Positions 13,812 to 25,838 of a stretch of 64,000 nucleotides of DNA are shown one piece after another; positions within the stretch are counted from its first letter, which is position 1; each line of letters begins with the position of its first letter. Under the pieces are notes generated by a model. The model worked only from the letters and a program-made list of their open reading frames with translations, made no database searches and was not told the origin of the DNA. This DNA is from Tetrahymena elliotti 4EA (taxonomy: Eukaryota; Ciliophora; Oligohymenophorea; Hymenostomatida; Tetrahymenidae), in contig JH720387.1 in assembly GCA_000231825.2 (NCBI GenBank), forward strand, positions 62,001-126,000, in the 5' to 3' direction. Both the position numbers and the translations under genes were made by a program.

Positions 13812-16800
13812 ATGTTTGTTGATTAATCTGAAAACAGGTATTTCTAAAATCTCAAAATCATTTTATTTTTTTAATTCCTCTAAAATACCATTTAAATAAC
13901 ATTTATTATGGTTAAATTTCTAAAAATGAATTCTTTAAAATTCAAAGTAAACAATTAAGAGTAAGTTTATTTTTTATCTTAAATCAATTTAGGGAAAGTT
14001 AAAATTTTAAGGCTCCAAAGATCATTAACAGTTACTCGTTCAATAGCATCAAAAAATCTGGAGAAAGTTAAAGTCCTCTTGATGTCTCTTAAAGCATAAT
14101 GAATTAAAATTTGTTGTAGCAGTACAATTAAAATCAAATTTAACAAACTATAAAAATTAACAAAAGAACAAGCTCAAATTTAGGAAATTCTGAAAATAAT
14201 TTGAATTATATTAACTAAGATGACCCTCATTCTACTTCAAGAAGAGGTCCTCCGAAAATTCATTATCATAAATTACCTTCAGCGTTTATGAACCTGTAAG
14301 TTAATCCTCCTAAAAAATTAAAGTAAGTATTTTAATTGATATGGATACAAGGAGAATTTTTTACTTTTTAAGACTATTGCTATATTCTTATATATTACTA
14401 TTTTTAATTACATAAATGAAATTAATACTAAAACGTAGTAGTATTAACTATTTTGAGCTTCTATCTATCTAAATATTTATTAAAATGCTTCTATATTTAT
14501 TATCAAAACATAAAATATTTTAATTCTCCTTTTCAGAAAAATTCAATTCTTAAAGATATTTAACTTTATATTTAAATAAAAAGACCAGCAGTCTTTTCAC
14601 AAATTTCTTTGCCTAAACCACAAGAGGAAGACATTTCTAAAAAAATAGATAGTATGGTTGACATCTAAGAGTATAAGTAAATACAAAACCTGCTCTCACC
14701 TTTGAAAATGGTAAAAAAATATTAAATTAACACCATTTTTTAAATTGAAACCATCTATATTAAATTGAAAAAAAATTAAAGAATAAAATAAATAATATGA
14801 GCTTATTTACATTAAATTAAAAGACCTATAATAAAATAATTAATTTAAATTTAAATATGTTCTATTATCTAAGCGAAATAACTTTTAAAAAATTTAAAGC
14901 ACTTACTTTAACATGTTTAAAGAATCAAAAATTTTTTTCTTTCTTAAATCATAAAATCCAAAAAAATTCCAATATCCAAATATCTTTAGCAATTTATGGC
15001 TTGGAATTTAAACCTTCTAAACTATTATCTTCCTCAATAATAAAAAAACTTAATAACCTTCTGTTTTTGACTAAGAGATAAAAGTTATTCTCACTTGATT
15101 TTAAAGAAAATACTTAAAAATCTTCTATATTTTATTAAGCAATAATTAATATGTGTTGTTAAAATAAAAATTAATTTTTTTGAAAATATGGCCCTAAAAT
15201 TAAAAATAAACATTTAAAATCTTATAAAAAAGAAAAAATTTGTTTAAAAAATTAAATTTTTTTGATTTAATTATGAAGATTTAACTAAAAAATTTTCTAT
15301 TCAAAGTTAAATTAGCTTAATTCAAACATATTTATTTTATTTTAAAAGAGAGAGGGAAAAGTAGTTCACAATAAATAGAAAAAATTATTTTCATTTCATG
15401 AGTAATCAAATCCTAACAATGACTCAAAAATAGGCACAACTCTATCAACTCCTCTTTAGTAAGGAGATGTTTTGCAAAATTTTATAAAGGGTTAACAAAA
15501 TAGTTTATCATATTAGATGTCTTCTATTCCTCAAATAAATAATAGAAATTCTCTAAGCAAAGAGAAATCCATTAATAATCCTCTAAATCCATTAAGGGAC
15601 TATATTGATACTATGTAAAAATTTAAAGATTAGTTTAAAGAAGTTCCTGATCTACTTATGGATAAAATTAATTAACTTATTCTTAAAAATGAAAAACTTG
15701 GCTAAGTTGATAGTTAACCACCTTCTATACTTACTCCAATTCCTTCTACAACTAATTAGCAATAAAATAATTAAGCCTCAGGTCCTTTGATATCTTCAAA
15801 ATTTATTTAACAAAGTGGATTAATTAATTCTAATTTTAATAATCCATCCTCTACAACAAACAATCTTTAAATTTACAATCAGATTCATTCTGAAACTCAT
15901 CTTAGAAAAGGATTCTCTTCGAAAGCTAATAAAGATCAAAGCTTTCATCATGGAGACTCTAGCAACTAACATTTAAATAAAAGCCACTCTGTCTCTATAA
16001 ACGGGTCATCTTACCCAGTATTTAAAGTAAGACTTGAAGAAATGATAACTCTTAATCTTTTAAAAAGTAATAAAAACTCTGGTGCTATAAAAAAGATGCT
16101 ACATGCTCCAACTCTTTCAATATTTGCTGTTAAAGAATAGCCTATAGCTACAAAAGACATTAGGAAAATTCTTAAGGATTGGCTTCATTTTTGGCCAACA
16201 ACCCTTAATTCTAATGAATAATTTATCAGAGTTTATGGTACATGCTGGAATGTTCCTGAAGGTTGTGTATCAATTATCATGGAGCATATGAATGGAAATT
16301 CTCTTCAAGTAAGATTTTTTAATTATTTAAAAAATTATATAAAAATTCTAAAATATAATAGGACTTACTAGAAAATATAGGAAATCTTAATGAAAGAGCA
16401 ATTCAAGAACTAACTATGTAAGTTATTTCCGCTCTTTATACTCTACACAATGAGCATCACATATGCCATGGTAGCATTTCTCCCTCTCAAATTCTATTTA
16501 ACAAACAAGGATTTCTTAAGGTACAATTTCATTAAGGTTTAACAAAAAGTAAAATAATTCCTTTTAAATAGCTATCACTTGGGATTACAAATAGGACTCA
16601 AACTAATTAGTCAGTCAGCAATAGCATATTTAACACAGTTAGTTATAACAAAAATGAAAAAAAGAGGTAATTTACAATAAAATCTATTTCCCTCAAACTA
16701 TTTTAAATAATTTTAACCTTAAAAATTAACAAAGATTTAATTCTGACATTCAAAATGAAAAAAATTAAATATTTATTTTAATTTCTATCAGATATCTATC

Positions 16801-17676
16801 TTATAATTTTAAATAATTTTACCTAAAATCTTTTAATGAAATATATGAAAATTGATTTTATTATATTTTTAAATAAATAGTTTTTACGATTACCAAAGTA
16901 TGGCAAGCATTTGGTAGAAAAGTTTATTAGATAAAAATGGAGATAAATAAAAATAAGGTGAATTACTAGATAGATAAGATGAAATTTTCAAACTAGGTTT
17001 ATTATTGCTTGTCTCTGCGCTAGGAAATTTGGATATTTTGGATGATTAACTTTACCTTTTATTTGAATAAGTTTAAAAGTAAGTTGAGATTTCTAGTAAG
17101 AATAATGATAATAAATTCTGCTGTTTACTGCATGATGAAGAAAATATTATGTAAAACATTAAAAAAAGTGGAGCTAACTGCTTGAGTATTAATACTTTAC
17201 TAAAAAAATACTCTGCTAATTTTAAGGATTTTCTATGTAAATGCCTTTAATATAACTACAGATAGAGATAATCTATTGAAGAACTCCTGAAGCATCCTTT
17301 TGTAAAATTAGAATAAAACCAATCTCTTCCATCACTTAGAGAACTAATTTCTGTTTCTAATAAAATATCTTCACATTCAGTTCTACTTCCTGAAAAATAC
17401 TAGGCAGCTAGCGAAAAGCAACTGGAAAGAGTTTGTGAAGGTATTTAAATGATTCTACCTAACTGCTAAATATGGTTTAAGGTTCCATAATATATGGAAT
17501 TTGTGCAGCATTTACCTTTACTAGATGCTCAAAACCCTTTTATACTAGCACTTGCTAACGATTTAGGAATTTAACCTAAAAAAGTTCACTAGAAAATATA
17601 ACAAACGTATGAGCAAATCCAAATTTATAACGATTTCAAACACAAATTTATATTCAACCCCAATAATAATATTTGA
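13812..17676 (+). CDS. MAPKK-like pseudokinase
   Basis: Model: join(13812..13837, 13993..14326, 14537..14710, 15379..16308, 16362..16520, 16572..16666, 16881..17676), 837 aa, TGA at 17674; phases agree at every junction. Residues 1 to about 400 are low-complexity, rich in Ser, Asn and Gln. A protein-kinase fold follows: the beta-3 lysine is kept (FAVKE, K430), then GTCWNVPEGCVSIIMEHMNG, then the catalytic-loop equivalent HGSISPSQILF (about residues 524-534). The HRD Asp is replaced by Ser, and the DFG triplet is SLG (KLSLGI). Around the loop the closest resemblance is to STE7/MAP2K kinases. The C-terminal 150 residues after the kinase lobe are not recognised. By the lost Asp residues it is inferred to be a scaffold or regulator rather than an active kinase. 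The 668-nt third intron is unusually long here and could hide an exon. Confidence 0.8.
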
Positions 17677-18699
17677 AATTTAGACATTTAAAAAATAATA
17701 ATAATTTAATAAAGAAATAAATAGATTAATAAATTTATACTATAAAATATATCCTATATGATATAATAATTATATACTTTAGTTTGTACATAGATTGATC
17801 CAAATATACTTTTTATATTATAATACTTAGTATATATATTAAATATTTATTTTACCAAACTGAATCTTCTTATTCATACTCACTTATCTAAATTTTTTCA
17901 ATTAATCTATAAAATCTTGATACAATTATTAACAGTTGAATATATGTAGTTAAATTTTAAGAAATTTGTATGCAATTAAAATAATAATTCTTAAAAAATA
18001 TGATATTTTATCTTTTTTACCCATTTTAAAATAAGGCGAATCAAAAACAAACATCACCATCATCTATTAAAACATGAAAACTTTTGGGTAATTTAAATAA
18101 AATCTACTCTCAAACTTTTTTATATTATTTTTTCTGAAAATAAAATTATGAATGTAAATTAGTATATGTATATAAACTTTCTAAAATTTATCCAAAATGA
18201 TACTGTAAGCTTTTTTCAAGAAATAAAAAATTTAGTATTTGCATCAACTAAAAATGTTAACTTCATTAAGGAATAATATTATTTAAGAAGTAAATTTAAT
18301 TTTATTGCAAATGGAATTCAAAATAATTAATGTAGCAGTTGATCTTTGATCAATAAATAATTTTGGAATGTAGAAATATATAATATGATTAGATAGATAT
18401 CTGAATTATTTTCATAAATTTAAATTTTTTTAGTTTATCGTTAATAATGTGTTTAATTTATTGTTTTTAATTTATTTTGTTTTCTTATTTCATTAAGTTT
18501 TTTTAAATCTTCTTTTTTATTTAATTTGGTTTAATTGTTTTTATCTGTTTGTTTTATGTTTGTCTGTTAGAATGATTTATTTTTTTAAGATTCTTATTTA
18601 TTTATTTAATTTATTTGTTTTTTTTTAACGAATTTTTTTTTTAACGTAAGTTTATAAGATAAGAAAGATTAAAATGATTTTTTATTTTTTTTAATTATT

Positions 18700-18990
18700 T
18701 ACTAATTAGTAATAGGAATAAAACTATTAGGGAGACATAGCGAGTATCTTTTTTCAAATAAATTTAATTATTAGCATGTTTTTGTTTAAAAATTTGTTTG
18801 CTTTTATTTAATTCATTTGAACTTTTTGACCTTTTGCTGATGCCATTTTTTATTTTTTGGGATCCGAAGGTTGTTTGTTTGCTTCATGACAAGCGATTTT
18901 CAAAAACTTAGGGGAATGGTACTTGATCTTTGAGTTTTTACTGTTTTTCTTAAAAAAATAATTTTGTTTGCCATGAAGCTTTTGGAGATT
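18700..18990. other. Unexplained island, possible structured RNA
   Basis: The stretch is visibly less A/T-homopolymeric than the flanks (GGGATCCGAAGG at 18859-18870; GGGGAATGG near 18912). An 8-bp stem pairs 18881-18888 with 18972-18979, and a second, nested complementarity (AAAAACT with AGTTTTT) lies inside it. Only tiny minus-strand ORFs (about 24-30 codons) are present. It did not match U1-U6, telomerase RNA or tRNA by eye. Confidence 0.3.
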
Positions 18991-19264
18991 AAGAAGTTTT
19001 TTATTATTTTCCTTTATTATTTGTGTATATTTGATTTATTTGCAAAGAATTTATTATGAAAGATTTTTTATTTAATTAACCGTTAACATCAAAAATTTTT
19101 TCTTAAGTAAAATCTTCTTTGAATTAATTAAAAAGGAAATTTTTGGAATTATTTCAAAATCAATTAATTTCTTTTTTTGACTGTTAGCTTTTTTTCTTAT
19201 CAAATCAAAAGAAAAACATATTTTTTTTCATTGAAAAGAAATTAAACTAAAAAGCAATAATTAC

Positions 19265-19349
19265 AAATATTACTTATTACTACAAAATATTTATTTTATT
19301 TAAGAAAATATTACTTATTACTACAAAATATTTATTTTAATTTAAGATA
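19265..19349. repeat. 41-bp tandem repeat, two copies
   Basis: Two near-identical AT-only units containing TATTACTTATTACTACAAAA lie back to back, with a one-base insertion in the second copy. The position is intergenic. Confidence 0.8.
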
Positions 19350-20604
19350 ATATTAATTAATTATATTTATTAATATCTTACTAGAATTATTACAATATAA
19401 GTAAAATTACAATCTTAATTAATTAAACTAATGAGTATCAAAGTAATTAAAACTACTTTTTTCTGAGGACATTTTTGATGAAATATCTTTTGATCTTTTG
19501 ATTTATTTTTGTCTAATAGAGTGAAGAACATTAAATTTACAGTTAATTAATTCAGCCTTATATAGTACTGTATTAATATTGAACACTAATTTAAGATTCT
19601 TTTGAATTTTTATGATAATATAAAGTACTAAACAATTAAATCTATTATTCATATTTATTTTTTTCTACAAATAAAACAATTTCAAAAAAACATAATTAAT
19701 AAATAAATTTTTTTCCACTTTCAATTTCAATCAGATGAAAATAAATTGTGTTAATTCTTTTAATAATTTTAAATAACTTTATTTAGTATCTTTCAAGCAA
19801 CTAATTTTATAAAAATAAAATTTTTAACTTTTACTTAAAAAAATTTGTTGTTTTATAATTATTTTTTTGAATTTCCCTATGAATTTTTTTTTAGCATATA
19901 AAAATGTTAGTACTTTGATATATCAAAGAACAAATTTTTAAATTAAAAGCTAAAACTAAAAGTAGAAATTTTAGGAATCTAATTTTAATCAACTTTCTGA
20001 ATATTGCATTTATTGAAATATAATTTTACATTTGTGAGTTAAAAATAATAAAAATAAGGATACTTGTTATTTTATTTATTACTTGCTTTAAATTGGTGGT
20101 TAAAATATTTTTGATTTTAAAAGTAAATCTAATTTAAAAGTTAATTACTTTACTTTTTAAAAATAAATAATTGCCAAAAACCTTTAAATATTGATTTTTT
20201 TTTATAAAAAACAAGAATAAATTTCATCCCTCTATTTTTAGAAATTTTAAAGTTTGAAAAAATTGTAGACTTCTATTTTGAGTAGATGATGAAAGATCTA
20301 CACTATTCTAAATACATAATTAAATAAACATAGATATTTTACTATTTTATTGGTTTATAAATATTTTTCTGCAAATGATTTTATTGATAGAAAAAATATT
20401 TCTAGAAATCTGGAGGTGAGTTTTAATTTTATGATGTAATTACAATAACGTCATAGAAAATTTTCTAAAAGGTATTAAATTTAAAAGGATATTGTGATAA
20501 AAAATTGATTGATTGCTATTTAATGATAATAACTTAACATATCTTCTAATAAATCTTTATAAAAACTTAAAATTAATTAACTTTAAAGCTTAAACTACAC
20601 ATTA

Positions 20605-21228
20605 ATGAAAAAATTAATCAACTTATTTTAAATAGCTGGTTGGAGTTATGTCATGATTGATGTAATTTTCAACATTTTAGAAAAGCCTGAAAAATTCCTA
20701 GACACAAACAGCGAAAACACTTTTACTAGAGCCATTTTTGTTATGAGAATCGTTTAAACTGCTTAATTTATTGATTTCATTTAATCCTCAGGAAATCTTT
20801 TTTCAGTATTTGCTCAATATCTTGGAAGAATGATTGTAGCCTGGCTCTACATGAGTGAAGTAGTCCCAATTTGCTTTGCTAGTAGTGTTCTTCTTGCTTG
20901 GTCTGCAGCTGATATCATTAGATATCTCTATTACACTTCAAAAGGCGAACTTGTTTCCTTTTTCAGATATAATGCATTTTTAATCCTTTATCCAGTTGGA
21001 GTTTTCCTTGGTGAAGTCTTTTGCATTTAATATACATTGAATAAAATGAATCCCTCCACTGAATTCTATGAAATCTAATATTACTTTGGAAGATTCGTCT
21101 AAATAGGTGTTTGCATTGGTATGCCTATGCTCTACAGTTATCTTTTCAAGGTCAGATCTAAATTTTATAGCAAAAAAGAATCTAATAAATAAAATAAACC
21201 TGTCAAATCTTAATAGAAAAGAGATTGA
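20605..21228 (+). CDS. 3-hydroxyacyl-CoA dehydratase (HACD/PHS1 family)
   Basis: Single exon, 207 aa. The family carries out the third step of ER very-long-chain fatty acid elongation, dehydrating 3-hydroxyacyl-CoA to trans-2-enoyl-CoA. The PTPLA-family pattern is clear: several membrane segments, LLAWSAADIIRYLYY (residues 96-110) and FFRYNAFLILYPVGVFLGE (119-137). Y129 and E136 sit where the family has its catalytic Tyr and Glu. Length is close to the usual 200-250 aa. The C-terminus is Lys-rich (ends KPVKSQQKRD), fitting a cytosolic tail of an ER protein. The start is the first ATG of the frame and directly precedes the first hydrophobic helix. No intron and no close neighbour. Confidence 0.93.
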
Positions 21229-22575
21229 AAGATTTTTTAGCTTAACATTAATATTTTTTAGTTAATAAAATATCTAATAAAAGTAAGTAAAATGATGCAT
21301 TATTTAATAGTTTCAATCTGTAAATTTCTATTAATAATTCTAATAATGCAAATTAATTTTTTTAAAAATCTGTAATCATTGCAAAATGATTAAATTTTTC
21401 TTATATTTATCCATTAAAATACATTACTATTATTAATTTTTACATTTCAAACAGGAATTTAGTGAAAAAGAAAATAAAATTATTTTTGATTATTTCAAGT
21501 GAAAATAAATACAAAATACTCATTTATCTTATTAAACACATATTTGGAAATTTAAATTATTTATTTTTTTAAATTGTTGATAAATTTTAAAAATTTAAAG
21601 AAAGCATTCAAAACAAAAATTCTTTTATATTTATTTAGCGAAAATACATTTAAAATTTTCAAACAATATTGAGAATTAATTAAAGTATAATAATTAATAA
21701 TTATTATTGAAAAAAAATCTTTTTTATTTTAAAATAGAAAATAAACCTTAACAATCAAAGCGATAAAAAGTAAAGTAGAATTTGAATTAAACTTCAAACC
21801 AAATAAATATTTTATAATATAATTTTGTATTTTTATTAATTCATATACTGATAGAAGAAGGTATTATATTTTTAAATTTGTTGATAAATTTAAAATATTT
21901 TTAGAAAAAAATTCAATACCAAAATTATTTTTAAATTAAATGAAAAATGTTTTTAAAAGCTTGATAACGATGTTGATGTCAAAAATTCAATCAAGGATAA
22001 TAATTTATCATTATTGAGAAGAAAAAAATCTATCATCTAATAAAAATGCTCTTTCCAAAGAATAAAAATAAAGTAGAACTGAAAATAGACTTAAAATAAA
22101 ATAAATCTTTCTTATTAACTTATTTATAATTTTTTAATATTTAATAATAAAATCAAAAAATAAATAAACATGTTAATATTTTGTGTTTAACTTTTTTATT
22201 GTAAAATTCTAAAATATAAAACATTGAATTTTTAAAAGAATGGATTTCTAATAATCTCTTTCTATATATGACAATCTTACCTTTCATATCTTAATACTTT
22301 TTCGTAATTAGTTAATTTAGTAAATATAATTTACTGTTAAATTTTAGTATCTTAATTGAATATATTCTTGATAATATTTTTGATTCTGATAAACAATTTT
22401 TTCATTAAAAAATACAATCAATACAAATTAATTGAAGAAAGATAAGAAAAATGAAGATAATTAGAGATAAAATAAGATAATTTAAAGTTTTTAAAATGTA
22501 TTTTCACGGTATTATTAAAGTTTTTTAGAAGTTCAAAATAGATTCAAATCATCTAAGTGGTGGCATACAATATCT
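21229..22575. other. Intergenic region
   Basis: AT-rich spacer between the dehydratase gene and the small minus-strand ORF. Both genes converge here, so it should carry both 3' ends. Nothing else could be recognised. Confidence 0.6.
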
Positions 22576-22884
22576 TCATACTTATGAATGATTTGTTATA
22601 CTTCTGTTATTTTTAATAACTAAATAAGTATATGCTTAGATTGATTTAATCTGAATATTTGCCTTCTTTTTATCTCTAAAGCTATCAACATATCTTTCTT
22701 GGAAAAAGCAAATAAACATACAATCTATCAGTTCTTAAAAATCTAGATAGCAAATAAAAATATTCTCCATATCTCTATAATTTTGATCTCTCTTTTAATA
22801 GTTAGATACTGATTCATTTTACAACTTAATAGCATACTAATTTAAAATCTCGCAAATAAACTCTGAAGCTTTTTTATTTAACAT
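22576..22884 (-). CDS. Small hypothetical protein, possibly histone-fold-like
   Basis: An open frame of 102 aa from ATG 22884-22882 to the TGA at 22578-22576, using in-frame TAA and TAG as Gln like its neighbours. No family is recognised with confidence. The first 50 residues (KKASEFICEILNQYAIKLQN and onward) resemble the second and third helices of histone-fold proteins of the TAF8/BTP type: an amphipathic helix, then a short loop, then a helix starting YRDMENIF. This is only a pattern impression. The same frame continues upstream through two TGA codons to another ATG at about 22967, so the true start may lie in an unseen exon, or the locus may be decaying. No signal peptide; two to three Cys. 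Confidence 0.4.
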
Positions 22885-24004
22885 TTTAACTCTTTTCTTT
22901 CATATCTTCAAAAATAAAAAATCTCATAAAATAATTGCAAGGCAAGAACTGACTCTTTTATCCATATTTATAATCATAATACTCCTTATAAATCAAATAT
23001 CTTATGAAAATATAAAGTATTAAGAAAATTTAATAAAAAAGAAAGAAAGTAAATTTTAACAGAAAAAAAATAAAAAAATATTCAAAAGAAAATTAAATCA
23101 AAAAGTAATTATTAAAACAACTTCTATTAACATATTAAAAATAAAAATATTCTAATGATAATTGCTTATCATGCACAATAGTAGATTAATAATTAAACTA
23201 TTCATTAAAAGAAAATCTTAAAAAAAATTTATTTTTTCTTATTTTGAAAAAATTTAATTAGATTTATGTTCAAACATTTTTTTTTTACTTGAAATCTAAT
23301 ACACTTATCTATCTTAGTTTTAGTTTCATTTCAGTTTCATGGAAACTATAAATAATGAACAATTAGATCATTATAACCAAAAAAAAATCTTATTTTCTTT
23401 TTAAGTGTCAGTTAAGTTTTAATAAAAACAACATTTTTAATAAGGTATGAAGTTCTAAATATATTTCTAATTATAAATTATCAAAAAAGTTAATATAATT
23501 TTAAAATTAATAATTTATATAACAAGTAACTATTGTTTAATTCAATAAGAAATAGGATTTTAACTAAGAATATGTATGTAAGATTAATTTACTATGTATT
23601 AAATTATTCTTATCAGCTTTAAAAATATTTTGCTTAATTTAAATTACAGTTAATCTTTTAAATTTTTTGATTATGAAAAATTTCATATCTTTCTAATACT
23701 AGATCTAATTAATTATTGTTCCCAAACAAATATAAATTATAATTTTATCTTTAAAAAAAAAGGTTTTGAAATCACTTAAATATGAATTTTCATAAAAAGT
23801 TTCTATAAAATTAAAAACTTTAATTTTATTTTTTAAAAAAAGGCATGAGATAATTATGAAAAATAAAAAAAATGAAGAACATAAAAAACAATAAAATAGA
23901 TTAAAAAATCAAAAAATTTTATCTTGTAATTTCTTCTTTGAAATGAAAATGGTAATAAGTTCAAGAATAATAAAATCTCCAATTTATTTTGCTGATTAAA
24001 TGTT
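22885..24004. other. Intergenic region
   Basis: AT-rich spacer. It should contain the 3' end of the zinc-knuckle gene (at its right side) and the promoter of the small ORF. No repeat, RNA gene or coding frame could be supported. Confidence 0.55.
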
Positions 24005-24898
24005 TCAATCAAAATCATCAGAATCAGAATAATTTTGATTTTAATTAAAGAAAGAAAATTCATTAGGATGATTATTTTGTTTGCAGTTAATTGTAGAATG
24101 TCCGTATTTAGAACATTTGACACAATATTTACAATCTTCTTGTTTATGTCCAAACTTTTTACAATTATAGCATTGTATACGTTTATTAGCTTTAATATGA
24201 TGGTTTTTACTCTGTTTACTATTATTTTTGTTGTTTTAATTTAATTTAACTCTACAATTTAATTCACAGTGACCTTTTTTTTCACAAAATAAGCAATATT
24301 TTTTACACTAATCTATAGAGTGGCCTAAAATTCTACAATTTTCACATTTTGGAATTCTGCATTAATCTTCAGAGTGCCCTAAATTTTAGCAATTTTCACA
24401 TTTGCTAACTTTGCATTCTTCTTTGTTATGTCCTGTACGTTCACAAATATCACATTTTAATCTTGCTCTGCAATCAAAAAAAGAATGCCCACTTTTTTAG
24501 CAATAGGTACATTTATTGCAACTATTAATTGAATGTCCGAACTTAGAGCAATTACTACATTACTCAGTTTTGCATACGTATTGATTATGCCCTTTTTTTA
24601 AGCATTTATAACATACAGCATGTTTACATTTAAAAGATTCATGTCCTTTTTTATTGCATATTTCACACTATGGTAACATCTTGCACTATGAAATTGTATG
24701 CCCAGCTTAATTGCAATAATTACAATATTTATAGCACTAATCTGTCCTATGGTATCTTGAACTACAAATACTACAACTTTAAGTGCAATATTTTTCTTCA
24801 TGTGTCATTTCTAAACAATACTTACATTTTTTTTTGCAAATTTTTCCATTAAATTCATTTTGATCATAAGATCCACAACTTTTACATGCTTCAAACAT
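24005..24898 (-). CDS. CCHC zinc-knuckle array protein (CNBP/Gis2-like)
   Basis: Intron-less, 297 aa, start at 24898, TGA at 24007-24005. Nearly the whole protein consists of C-X2-C-X4-H-X4-C zinc knuckles. Thirteen perfect copies can be counted, for example CNYCNQAGHTISQC, CYKCLKKGHNQYVC, CDICERTGHNKEEC and CVKCSKYGHSTINC, preceded by an irregular Cys-rich N-terminus. The tail is acidic (ends YSDSDDFD). Proteins of this type (CNBP, yeast Gis2, kinetoplastid UMSBP) bind single-stranded nucleic acid, often mRNA. Here 13 knuckles exceed the seven typical of CNBP and Gis2. No protease, reverse transcriptase or integrase is nearby, so it is not a retroelement gag. The specific function is unknown; single-stranded RNA or DNA binding is the inference. 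Confidence 0.9.
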
Positions 24899-25838
24899 AA
24901 AAATATTTTATTGTCTCTCTAAAAATTGAATCTCTCTTTTTTCTTTTAAATAATAAGTTTTTATTTTTATTATATATTTTTATTCCTTTTAGTTTTATTA
25001 AATTTAAAAGATATGAAAATTAGACTTATTCTGAGAATGATTGCTTTTTGGAATAATTTTTAAAATATACGAGCTGGGAGATTAAAAAGTTATTATTTTA
25101 TTTATGATTTTTAAAATGCAAAAGTATTATTTTAATTTTAATTTGAGTTATTTAAAATATCTTTAGATTGGATATTTTCTCTTTTAAATTTTAGAATTGT
25201 GAAATGAAACTATTAAAAAGATCAAAAAAGCAAATTAAATAAAAATTTTTAGAAAATAAAGTATCTTATTTTTATTCATTTATTGAGTTTTTTGATTTAC
25301 CAAAATTTATTTTCTATTTTTTTTATGTTGAAAGTTTACCAAGTAAAAATAAAATAAACTTTAATGCAGAATTATAAATTTTGCTTTTAGATTTGATTTT
25401 TATGTAATTATAAATTTATAATTGATTATTCTCCTTAAATTAACTATATTAAATTTATTTTATAAAAGAATGATTAATTTGTTTATTGAAAAAGTCGATT
25501 TATTACAATTTATTATAAAGTTAAATGAAAAAAAAAATAAATAAATAATTAAATTTCTTATTAAAGATCTATTTAATAATGTCTTTGGTTATATAATACT
25601 TTAAAAGATGATCATAAATTAGAGTTATCAAGCAAAAACTAACAAACAAACAAATAAATAAATAATGTTTTAAGTAGAGCAAGAAAGAAAGATAAATAGA
25701 TAAATTAGACAAATTGGAAGAACTTCTTTTTGTTTAGTTTTTACAAGAAAAGAAGAAAAAAGGATTATATTAATTAATAAAAACAAATATAAAAATATAC
25801 AAAAAAAAGCTAGAGACTAAATATATAAAAAATTAAAA
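24899..25838. other. Divergent intergenic spacer with A-rich leader of eIF1
   Basis: It lies between the starts of the zinc-knuckle gene (minus) and eIF1 (plus) and should hold both promoters. The last 200 bases are a typical ciliate leader: A-rich, with AACAAACAAACAAATAAATAAATAA near 25640 and GAAAGAAAGATAAATAGATAA near 25685. No defined motif could be assigned. Confidence 0.6.

Larger units (their letters stand above)
17677..20604. other. Long intergenic region with one higher-complexity island
   Basis: No convincing coding frame with code 6 was found on either strand. Two things stand out: a tandem repeat at 19265-19349, and an island at about 18700-18990 that has more G and C than its surroundings and can form nested hairpins. 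T-rich sequence at 18400-18660 is the complement of a leader-like CAAACAAA-type A-rich stretch, so a minus-strand transcript is possible. Confidence 0.5.

Noticed and set aside
14857..15081. 74-aa plus-strand ORF
   Set aside because: It lies inside the third intron of the MAPKK-like gene and has no recognisable motif; kept only as a finding.
24035..24244. Plus-strand ORF across the zinc-knuckle gene
   Set aside because: It is the shadow of the Cys/His-rich minus-strand frame, whose 13 regular motifs are decisive.
24005..24898. Retroelement gag origin of the zinc-knuckle protein
   Set aside because: No protease, reverse transcriptase, integrase or terminal repeats are nearby, and 13 regular knuckles fit CNBP-like proteins better.
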